From the NCBI GenBank assembly GCA_014925825.1, contig JACGCK010000042.1, positions 1-64,000 of the forward strand: 64,000 nt of DNA, in the 5' to 3' direction. The notes below the pieces were generated by a model. It was not told the origin of the DNA. It saw only the letters and a list, made by a program, of their open reading frames with translations, and searched no databases. Shown one piece after another: positions 54,901 through 64,000 of this stretch. Source of the stretch: Pholiota molesta. Lineage: Eukaryota > Basidiomycota > Agaricomycetes > Agaricales > Strophariaceae. Both the position numbers and the translations under genes were made by a program. The stretch's first letter is position 1. Every line of letters begins with the position of its first letter.

Positions 54901-56863
54901 TGGCCCGAGCAATTGCAATACGTTGACGTTGGCCACCAGACAAGCGCATCCCATCATTCCCAACCAGTGTGTCGTATCCTAAGGGTAGCATAGTGATAAA
55001 ATCATGGGCTTGCGCTTTCGTACTTGCCTGTTTTACAAGATCGAATTTCTCTTCAGCAGATGCTCCTTCGTAATTCGATCCTACAAGACCCAGCGCAATA
55101 TTCTCTCTGATGCTGGCCGCAAAGAGGACGGGTTCTTGAGAGACGTAACCCATATGAGAGCGCAATGATTTCACGTTGAATTTGCGCAGGTCCACCCCAT
55201 CCAGCAGAATCTCTCCAGCGTCAATATCGTAGAAGCGTTCAATCAAGGACAAGATGGTCGATTTCCCAGACCCAGAGAGCCCGACAAGTGCGGTAGTCTT
55301 GCATGTTGGAAATGTCAAGCTTAACTGGTCGATGACTTGCACATCAGGGCGTGACGGATATTTGAAAACCACGTCCTTGAACATAATATCGCCGCGGATA
55401 TTGCCGAGATGCTCGCCGGCTGAGCTATCTGAGTCGATGAGCGGTACACGGTCGATCACTTTGTACAAGCGATATGCCGCCTCTCGAGCATGCATCACAG
55501 CTAGGCATAAAATTGTAAAGGTTAGCGTTGAATAAGCCAAAAATCTTGTACAAGGTACCTTCGATATTAGGTCCAACAATCAGACATGAAAAGGATCCAA
55601 TTAGGATTGCCAGTCCGACAGTGACAACCGTACCCGCATCCCCTGTCAAGAAGAGTGAGTAACCGATATCCTGAATATTAAATAGCGATCCGGGATCATA
55701 CCATGGCCTTGAAGCAACAATGTCGTCCCAAAATAGAAAGACAGCGCATAGGACGAATAAACTATGAATGAAAAAATGGCCATTCCGATACCAAGAACAC
55801 GGGAAAACTTGATATCAAATCGGCGCGCTTGATCGATAAAATTTGCGAACACATTCTGCATCTTTCTTTCGGCTCCTAATGCATGTATGGTTCGGATAGT
55901 TGACAACGTTTCTTGTGCAATACCACCAGCCTTCGACAGCGAGTCCACGGATTCCCTATGCATTGACATATGAGGATTTCATTTCAATCAGGAGGGATAT
56001 TGCTTACTTCGAATAACGTGCACCGAGTACAGCAATTCCTGTCCCAACCAGAATAATGCAAGGCAATATCGAACTAAGAGCCAGCGCCAGGCGCCAAGAC
56101 TTCGTGTATGCAATTGAGATACCCGTCACAAATGAGCTTGAATATGATGCGATAAAAGCAAACTTCTCAGATATTCCTTGCTGCACCAAATGCACATCGA
56201 TCTCAAGACGTGTGGCAACCTCGCCAGCGGTGACACTATTATAGAAGGCGATATCTTGGTGAATCACCGCTCGAAAGTATCTCTCCCGCAGTCGGTTAGA
56301 GATTGCTTCGCTCGTAAATGACCAAAGCGATATGCATAAAAATGCTGCAGTGAATGTGCCCAATCCTAAAGAGGTCATAAGAAGTTATTTCACAACAGAA
56401 TTTAACGAATTCATCGCGAACCAGATGACTGACCTAAATATAACAGCTTTAACGCGTCCAGCCTTGCATGATAAAGGAATCTGGTGGCCACTGCTTGAAG
56501 GTCGCTCTCCGTTGCGTTGTTGTGCTCGGAGTGCGCTTGTCCTATGACCACGAAACTGGATATTAAATTACCGAACAGGATGCTCATAAATGGCTATTGT
56601 TCCCGGAAAACGTATCAGAAATAATCTTTTTTTTTTGAACAGAGTGGGCTCTTACAGTGGCGCCTCCACAAATAATTGCAGAAATGAGGCCCAAGAAATT
56701 CAGAAAAATCTCAAATTTGGAAGAGAATCTATCTCATCTCAACATTGAGTTTAGTGCTAATATGTAAAGACGGTATTCACCTGAACAAATCTAGTAAAGT
56801 TACGGCCTCTGATGTCGAGTTCGTGTGTTCGGAGTCCTTGGCGTCGATGTGCATAGAGGACAT
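51922..56863 (-). CDS. full-size ABCB (MDR/P-glycoprotein-type) ABC transporter
   Basis: ATP-driven efflux pump or lipid/peptide exporter of the plasma membrane, about 1,200 aa in more than ten exons with TMD1-NBD1-TMD2-NBD2 order. Start ATG 56863 ([15 protein letters not shown]), then [20 protein letters not shown] as the first helix region. NBD1: Walker [13 protein letters not shown]-loop [17 protein letters not shown], signature [13 protein letters not shown], Walker [20 protein letters not shown]2: Walker [11 protein letters not shown], signature LSGGQKQRIA (reconstituted across an intron near 52355-52395), Walker [13 protein letters not shown] split by an intron, and the H-loop [10 protein letters not shown]-terminus AYAQLQQL at 51922. 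All ATPase motifs are intact. It may export the product of the neighbouring P450 and epimerase; substrate unknown. Confidence 0.88.
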
Positions 56864-57592
56864 GTTGGATGAAGTGGACAAGGAAGGCTCGAGCTTCGGT
56901 CACAAATTTTTGAGCCAAATCAACTGCTTAGCTAGTATCCTGGCCAGGTTCAAGTATTTGGAGATGAGTTGACGAGGAAATGTAGGGGAGATCAATAGCC
57001 ATGCATCATGGACGATATTCTGGAACGTGCATCAGAACCCGAATGGTCTGTGTGCTGTGTGCGTCTAATGACAGCCTGCAGGTGTCCAACAGCGGTGATG
57101 ATCATGATTTATTTCTGTGGGTAAAGAACTCAAGCTGACCTTCGTAAAAACGGAGATAAGATAGGATCGGAGACACAACAACAGGTTTTTAAATAACCAT
57201 GTCACACCACGGCCACTGGATGATGGTTTCGGGAAATAGTAATGGCCATTGTGATGTTTATCCAAGCCTTCCAACGCCCACAAGGCCTTGACAAGGCCGC
57301 AACTGTTAATTTTAGCGCCTGTATCTTGGGAAAGATCGGTTAGATAGCGCTGATTAGATATTCCGGGCACGACGGCACCCCTGGCATCTCTATATTTAGA
57401 ATTTAATCAGACGTGGTAGAGAACTCAGTTCCAACTCGTTCTTGATGCTCGAAGATTGAGAATCATAGATTCTTTGGTCCATGGTAATATCTTATGTTGT
57501 CTTCATCGCTATTATTTATACCCCACTATCTGTACTAGATATCAATACAACCGGTATACATATCCTATACGTTGTTCAATCTGATATCATGT
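56864..57592. other. intergenic region, no supported gene
   Basis: Spacer between two minus-strand genes. A short frame at 57065-57370 shows no domain or partner exons. Confidence 0.55.
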
Positions 57593-59755
57593 TCATGACT
57601 CAACCCCCTTGTGTCTGCGAAAGAGAACTCGCGAAGATGCATCTGGAAAGGACAAAATTCCCAACCAGCAATCCGATGGCCGCTCTTCTTGCTCGAGTTT
57701 CATATCATAGTCTAGAATGATCTGCGCTATAATTATCTTCAACATACTGGAGGCAATAAATCGTCCTGGGCTGATATCCCATATCGTAAATGGCAGGAAT
57801 ACTTGAGAACAATTCCGACGACGTACCATACATGTGGTCCATAGCCGAAAGGAAAATAGTTCAATGAAGGTGAGATCAGCAGCTCCTGTTGCCGCGCGTC
57901 GTGTGGTGTATGAAATCTTAATCCGTCAAAATCCTCTGCATGGCTATAGATTTTTTCGTCCAGGTGCACGGGGAGGGGCGATGCTAGGAGTAATCGTCCT
58001 TTTGGAATATGTGATCCATCGGAAAGAGTTATTGGCTGGATGGTCTTGCGAATGATAGACGCTGTTGGTTACATGAGGGTCATTCAATATGATGAGACAT
58101 GTTCTTTCCATCTGAAATGCCCACCTGCAGATACAGAGCTCAAACGTAGTGACTCCCGAAGAAAGCTGTCCAATCTCGCCATACCATGTAGAGAATTTTT
58201 CGACCATTGATTTTCCTCAATGCATGATGTTATTTCATTTCGGAGAATTGGTATATATTCTGGGTGGGAGGCCAGGTAGAATAACGTGAACGTCAGGATC
58301 TGTACGCGAAGTTGTCACCTTTGGTAAATTGGGAAGGACATATGACTTACAGTCGAAGTTGTATGAATGGCTGCAAAACTGGCTGATAGAAGCTTCTTTG
58401 AAATTAATAGCGAGTCTAAAGCACCATCGCTTTTGGAACGGATGAGCTCATCTAGGAAATCCTCCTATCATTGCAGGCGGTGCATTACAATGAGTGAAAG
58501 CTATTTAATTGTCAAGGATCATGACCATCATGCTACTCACATCCTCCTCGCGGGCTTGTCCCTTGGATTTCAATTCAATTGATCGCTTCAGGACCAGGGA
58601 GCGTATATTTTTTTGGGTTAGACGAAGAACGTTTGGCAGGGGGTTAAAGAGCCAGTTGACCGTTCTAGATGTAACAAAGTGCTCAAATGCACAACAAATA
58701 GACAGAAAGAATATCAGACTAACCTCCGACAGAAGGCTGGGGTGCCATTTAGCAGACAGCTTATTCGAATAATTCCCTGAGCCCAATCAGTTGAGAGTCG
58801 AATATACTCTTCATCATTTGCTGTAATATAGAAATCAGAAATAAACCGTCCAAATTTTGTAATAGTAAAACAAATGAAACTAACCTTTGACCGCTCCTAC
58901 AAATAGGCGAGCAGTAACTCTACTCGCACACCCCGTCATAAAATGAAGCGCTGGAAGAGGTATCCAATCTAAAGGAAATCTGATGAGGAGGAGGAGTGAC
59001 CCAACCACAAACTAATTGACGAGGGACTTACTCTCTTTGGAATCTCCAAGAGAACGAGTTATAAAATCGGATGCAACGTCTCTCATTCCAGCAATTAATG
59101 GAGTTGATAGATTCCTTGTAAGTCGAGAGCGTATCAAGTTAACGACTTGCTGATCCTGATGTAGACCTGTGTATTTTACATGGAATAGCTTTGGATATTC
59201 GTCTGTTAGAAGGGGAATAATAAATACTGGGCGGATTACTTACATCATTGGAAGCTTCCATGAGGGATAACTGATTGTTTGACAATGACGAGACTTCGAC
59301 AACAAGTTTAGGATCGGTTACATATACGACCCATCGATCTGCATGAGGGAGCTGGAAAGGTCGACCAGGGAACTAGAGTGGTTGTCAGAATTGAAGCGCT
59401 CCGTAATTAATAATGTCGAGAATTGACTTTGGTATGACCTTCCCGTAGCATTCCTCTAGCGTCCCTCCAGAATCGAATGGTGTCTTTGAATGACATTATA
59501 CCATCAGAGTAACGAACTGTTGGTATACCCGCCTATTTTTTATTGTCATTATAACGAAATAGCGGCACTGAAGTGCTGAAGAGTGATCGGTCTTACGCAA
59601 AAATTACTTCCAACAAGGCGAAGTCGGATAGGATCAACGAGCAAGGAAATGGCTACTGCAACCAGGAAGGTCGCAACCATCTGCAAGCCATAGGCATATA
59701 AGAAAGTGCTAGTACTCATGATGATGTGCGGCTTGTAGAATGCGATGAATGCCAA
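57593..59755 (-). CDS. cytochrome P450 monooxygenase
   Basis: Membrane-anchored haem enzyme. Start MAFIAFYKPH at 59755 (or MSTSTFLYAYGLQM at 59719) with a hydrophobic anchor. Exons in order include PFQLPHADRWVVYVTDPKLV, WIPLPALHFMTGCASR, NPLPNVLRLTQKNIRSL, DFLDELIRSKSDGALDSLL, the I helix ASFAAIHTTS, FYLASHPEYIPILRNEI, the ExxR block SFLRESLRLS, and HIPKGRLLLASPLPVHLDE. The haem loop FPFGYGPHVCPGRFIA is made by joining exons across an intron that splits the Cys codon. The end is FRRHKGVES at 57593. The AAIHTTS helix recalls fungal ent-kaurene-oxidase/triterpenoid-type P450s. All key residues are present. The 3-beta-HSD-like gene and ABC transporter nearby suggest terpenoid or sterol modification. 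Confidence 0.88.
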
Positions 59756-61218
59756 AACATTATAGCTATACGGGTCCAGTTATTTTGATCAGTTGGAGGG
59801 TCCAGATACTCCGTCCATGTGAACCAATCGTCACAAACATCATTGACTGTTTGCAATGTTCTTACTGTAGATGATGGACAATTACGATACATTTATCAGA
59901 ATTTGTTCTGGGCTGGATCTCAGAAGTCGACTCAACGGATTGATTATCGATGTCATGCTACATGATGATATGATGCATCTGTTGTAACTTATTTCCATAC
60001 TTATTTTGTGTTGTACTGGTACTGCTCTGCCCACAATGGCACACATATCAGAGGTACCATGTGTTAGCTTGATATTTCGTTGGCGTTGAGGTGGGTATAG
60101 CAAAAATAACTTGGATGTCATGTAGCGTCACTGCCAGAGGTTCAGTACTCCGGAGTCGCTCCATAAATAGACTGCCGTTACAGTCGGCACGCGGCACGGG
60201 CTGTGGCCACATCATGCATCACCTCTCTTTCCCGCACCATGTCATCAACGTCCTCCTCGAGCTCTGGCGGCACCGTTTCCCCAAATCAGGTGTGCTGTTC
60301 AAGCGACCCGGCTACGACGACGCCTCGTACATCGCGCCGTCCTTCCTGCTCAAATCCTAGAAGACACCAGGTCGCGACACCGCGCTGTATACGCCCACGC
60401 AGCGGATTACCAGCGCGCCAACCCACCTTGGCTTTCTGTACTCGTCATCATATCGAGGCTCGCGTTCAATTCGCCTTCGATCTCGTGAACTGTGACGCTC
60501 TCGCTGCTCTCAGCCGCGCACTGCACCATGTCGACTCTGCGCACTGGAGCAAGCACGTCTTCACGGGCCCACCTCCACGACGTGCTTGATACCACTCTCA
60601 TTGCTCGTGTACCTCTAGGATATGCGAACGCTATGACTGTCGAACACGACGATGCTCTGTCGAAGCGCATGGCCGCTAGCGCTGACAATCCGGTCTGAGC
60701 TAGTCGGTTACGGCAGCCCCAATGTAACGAATGTCAAACTTCCAACAATACAATCAACTGGCGCACATGTGAGCTTGAAAGTTTGAAATTGAAAGGCTCC
60801 ACTTAGTAAGATCTCACTCTTCTTATAATAACCTTCAATCACATCTACGCCGACATATGTCAAGGTCTTAGCACATATTGCCCACATTCTTCATCTTCGA
60901 GGAATTTACATAGATTTACTTGAATCTGGCTACGTCTGGACTCTGATCCTTTGATGCGCATATGAAGAATCGCTGTATCACTGCCTGTGCGCGCCGTATC
61001 ATTCTCTCATGGATCAGCATTGGGCGATGATGGAGGCGCGTTTCTATTGCAGTAGCGTTTAAACAGTGGTAGTTAATGTACTGAGCACTTTATATGGAAT
61101 AAACTCTTTTTTTTCTGCTTTTTATCGTTTGAAGTTTGAACGGTTTGTTCGCACTAAGAAACGTAGGTAGTTCATATGAGCACTTAAATAGAGGTCTATC
61201 TATCGATCTACGTCGAGA
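59756..61218. other. intergenic region between P450 and epimerase
   Basis: Apart from the relic at 60.1-60.7 kb, mostly AT-rich with no gene seen. Confidence 0.5.
60100..60700 (+). pseudogene. GC-rich degenerate gene relic of unknown identity
   Basis: A block clearly richer in GC and codon-like than the AT-rich flanks, but interrupted: a frame (INVLLELWRHRFPKS...) stops at 60358, and neighbouring frames take over up to 60698. No family could be named. It may be an old pseudogene or a fragment left by rearrangement. Confidence 0.3.
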
Positions 61219-62785
61219 CTAACGACGTAGTTTAAAGCCGATTCCTCCGCTCGTCTTCTGATAATCTTCTGCATGGGCATCGCCTTTGAGATGGTCGTGA
61301 ACGAGCTGGCAAACTCCTTGCAGCGTGGTCCATGGTGCTCGATATCCGAGCCCTCCTTCTTCAGGAGCCAAACGCGCTCGAGAGTCGTCGATTTGGAGGT
61401 GAACAGAAGCCAAATCGAAGAGACTTGGCTGGAGGTTTACCACGTCCCCAGTGATTGGAGGAAGAAATCGAGGAAAGCGAGACTGCAAATTGTAGTATTG
61501 CTCCACAAGAGTCGCAACGACAAGCAGAAGGCCTGCTGGCAATCGAGGAAACTTGACGCGATCATCGGTAAGAGTGTTCAGAGCAAGGTAGAGGTCCCCA
61601 TATGATATCGGATTTCCAGGATCGGTAATAGAATAAGATTGTCCTCCAACTTTGTGGAGGGGTGAAGTTGGCAAAGCAGATTGTAATTCAAGAAGCCTTG
61701 ATTCGTAGAGAAGATGTCCGTAGGATACGTTTTCAACGTATACGAGAGATTGAATAATTGGATGAATCCATCTAGGAATTTACTCACGTCAGATAGGAGC
61801 TAATAGTAGACCATATATCTGAAAGAAACGCACGAAGGATTTTGTTCACGAAGTAAATACGCTCCAGCACACAGATCACCGCCTGGTCCGTAAATGGGGC
61901 TTCCTGGTCTCAAACATCCCGTTCGGAACCCCTTTTCCGGGCTGTGAGCGTCAAGAACAAGTTTTTCGGCGAGATATTTCGTATAGGCGTAATTCGAAAT
62001 GAAATCTTTCTGACGCGCAGGCACGGGACTTGCGTCGTCGATCACCTGGACAATAGTTTTGGGATGTTTCCGCCAGGGAGGGATCCAGAAGTTGGTACGT
62101 TGGATTGGGATGCTCCCCGAGGACGTGTAGATGAATATTTCGACATCAGGGGTACTTTGGGCCGCGGAAAGTACGTTCTTGGTGCCTTCGACATTGACAA
62201 GTGAAGAACGCTGAACGAAAGATGCATGTCGTTCATAATAACGAAGAATTGCGACTGTATGGAAAACAGTAATTCCTTTGATCGACGAGGCGATTGGCCA
62301 TTCGGCATTGAATGCTGCGCGCAGTAATTCTGGGTCTCGAATATCCGCAGCTACAAAAGAAACCTCTTCGGCGTGAATGTCCTTGCGAGTGGGCCTTCGA
62401 ATGTCGACAATGCGAATGTTCACTGGATTCTCTCCACGTGAAATAAGGTGTCGGATAATCCAACCACCTACCAGGCCTGTGCAGTTATATTTGTTTGAAT
62501 TAATTGAGAAGTCCAATTGAATGAGGGAGCAAAATCAGCACCTGAGCCCCCAACGATAATATAGCGTCGCCCAGTGGGCGGGGGAAGGTGAGGCCGCGTG
62601 TCCAAAGGCTTGTCCTGGACCTCCAATGCAGCGGTTCGTATTTGTTCAACTGTCCAGCGGTGAGGGGAGAGTCTAAGAGCGTCCTTAGGTACGATAGTGA
62701 TTCCTCTATTGATATGCCACACCCAGAGTGTAAGAACGCCGAAGACGCCCGGGATGGCCAAAAGTGCTAGAAGTGAGGTGGGCAT
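61219..62785 (-). CDS. NAD(P)-dependent epimerase / 3-beta-hydroxysteroid dehydrogenase-like protein
   Basis: Start MPTSLLALLAIPGVFG at 62785, a hydrophobic N-terminal anchor. Exon 2 begins near 62480; their junction rebuilds the Rossmann motif YIIVGGSGALVGGW. Then come RGENPVNIRIVDIRRPTR (NAD-binding end of beta 2), FVAADIRDPELLRAAF, VFHTVAIL, NVEGTKNVL, IYTSSGSI (catalytic Ser/Thr strand), the YxxxK pair in NYAYTKYLAEK, LRPGSPIYGPGGD, and a C-terminal exon chain ending GIGFKLRR at 61219. This is the Erg26/3-beta-HSD branch, which oxidises 3-beta-hydroxyls of sterols or related alcohols at the ER membrane. Next to a P450 it could act on the same terpenoid or sterol, or be a second Erg26-like copy. 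Confidence 0.85.
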
Positions 62786-62970
62786 GATGGGGGTGAAAAT
62801 TTCGCGTCAGCGGTTGCCCTTTGCTGAAATGGTAAAGGCGGAAATAAGTTGTGGGCTTTCAGAATATGCGGACGGTTGGACACGCCGCGATGAAATGACT
62901 TTCGTTCGTGTGCGACATATGGCATGATGTTGGCATGATGGATCTCTCATCTTACACACAGCGTGTTGTA

Positions 62971-62978
62971 TTTATAAA
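62971..62978 (-). promoter_or_regulatory. TATA-like box of the epimerase gene
   Basis: TTTATAAA about 186 bp upstream of the ATG at 62785. Confidence 0.3.
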
Positions 62979-63579
62979 CCGATCTGACACGTCCAAATTC
63001 GCACTGCATTCTGCCGACCCATTACAATGTTCTCCTAAGGCTAGGCCCTTATCAAAGTAGGGTTATATATAAAGTAAATGTGGGCAGAAGTTTGAATCAC
63101 ATAACAGTGAACATGTACATCAAACATGATGGCGAAATGCAACCTTATGTTTCTGCATGGAAGTTTAAGGGTATCTGAATCGATTAAATATAGCATATCA
63201 ATGCCAAATGATTGAAAAGGAAGTAAGTACTTTGCCAGAATGCAAAGGAGGCGGTATCAGCAGTAAACAGGCTCATTCATGTTATGAGATGCATCCTCCG
63301 AGGAAGATCCGCTCTGGTTCTCACTGAGTTCTCAACTAACATGCAATCAAATCCCATGATCGCGAATGAGACTTGGCAATTCAATGTGAACTTCTATCTG
63401 CGCCCTCAGTGATGCTTTTCTTTCAATGAACATAGCCTTATCGTACCTCGTCTTACAGTGCCATTCCCAGTAAGTATCTGTTGAGGTATTGATTTCATCG
63501 CAATGGCTGTGATGTGCTAATAATACTATGGTATAAAGTGTCCGTCGCTGCTACTACGCATCCGATCAATCTGACCCTA

Positions 63580-64000
63580 ATGACTACAGCGACCAGCCCG
63601 GAAGCGCTCGCTGCAGCCTTCTACTCGCTTGCCTCTATCAACCATAGAGTGAATGTCAATGCAGGTATGCCCACAACTTTTAGGGAGATTCGAAAAATAA
63701 ACCTCTTTGTGGAATAGTTGCGAGTCTGACATGGATTACCTATGATATCGTTACTTGTCTTGATGATGAAGTTAGTGGTCAATGATATTCATGCCCTGTA
63801 GTTAACAAAATTACGTCAGATTGAGCTTATTTGGAAGACGCGATGGACCATTCCGAAGACGCTCTATATCACCCTAAGATACTATGCGCCTCTTTGGCTA
63901 ATGTGAGTGTTGTGGGCCTTAATCAAACGCTCTCGCCGCTGTTGACTACCTACTGCTAGGTATCAAACAATAATACATTGTAAGTGCCAAGCTTGCCTTT
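63580..64000 (+). CDS. DUF6533 membrane protein, 5' part (runs off window)
   Basis: Start MTTATSPEALAAAFYS at 63580. Exon 1 ends NVNA at a GTATGC donor (about 63665). The next exon begins at about 63718 with VASLTWITYDIVTCLDDE; the following exon gives IELIWKTRWTIPKTLYITLR then YYAPLWLM, with another donor near 63901. The pattern D...LTLDDEVxxIW...W...K.L....RY.P is the N-terminal DUF6533 signature of basidiomycete seven-helix proteins of unknown function. The rest lies beyond 64000. Confidence 0.75.

Noticed and set aside
1..64000. tRNA, rRNA and CRISPR features
   Set aside because: No cloverleaf with a proper B-box, no rRNA block and no regularly spaced repeat array was found by eye.

Overview
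The window comes from the nuclear genome of a filamentous basidiomycete, most likely an Agaricomycete mushroom or wood-rot fungus. The genes have many short introns (about 50-70 nt, GT..AG). Several families are typical of these fungi: DUF6533/DUF6534 seven-helix membrane proteins, F-box-like paralogues, a wax-synthase-like acyltransferase, a cytochrome P450 with an AAIHTT-type I helix, and Ty1/copia and Ty3/gypsy LTR elements. No bacterial-style operons, CRISPR arrays, tRNA genes or rRNA genes were seen.

Layout, left to right. 1-4.9 kb: a minus-strand transcription factor with C2H2 fingers and a Zn2Cys6 cluster, containing a 1.8 kb intron and several apparent frameshifts. 4.9-8.6 kb: intergenic, with two perfect TGACGTCA sites. 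8.8-10.3 kb: F-box-like gene A. 10.6-12.9 kb: DUF6534 membrane protein. 13.6-15.1 kb: class 3 lipase. 15.3-17.6 kb: type-B carboxylesterase. 19.7-22.8 kb: Ser/Thr-rich single-pass membrane protein. 23.2-24.5 kb: casein kinase II beta subunit. 25.7-27.2 kb: wax-synthase-like acyltransferase. 28.1-29.5 kb: a second single-pass membrane protein. 30.1-33.7 kb: Dpb11/TopBP1-like BRCT protein. 34.1-35.6 kb: F-box-like gene B. 36.1-37.6 kb: Tsc13 enoyl-CoA reductase. 38.2-39.1 kb: small cysteine-rich secreted protein. 39.4-40.3 kb: unknown protein.

40.8-51.3 kb is the most striking part: a third F-box-like gene (C) split by a nest of transposons. A Ty3/gypsy element (42134-51093, 5-bp target duplication AAGGG) sits in its coding region. 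One LTR of that gypsy element is split by a 2.78 kb terminal-inverted-repeat insertion, which itself carries a 940-bp hAT-type non-autonomous element with an 8-bp duplication (CCCAGAAT). Independently, a 1,953-bp copia-type element that encodes only Gag has landed in the gypsy pol gene, at the YMDD catalytic motif of reverse transcriptase (5-bp duplication CCATG). The gypsy element also lacks most of RT, RNase H and integrase.

51.9-64 kb: a full-size ABCB multidrug transporter, a P450, and a 3-beta-HSD/NAD-dependent epimerase, all on the minus strand and possibly a small metabolic group; then the 5' end of a DUF6533 gene that runs off the window.

All exon boundaries were read by eye from splice signals and frame continuity. 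Family assignments come from motifs remembered from the families, not from any search.
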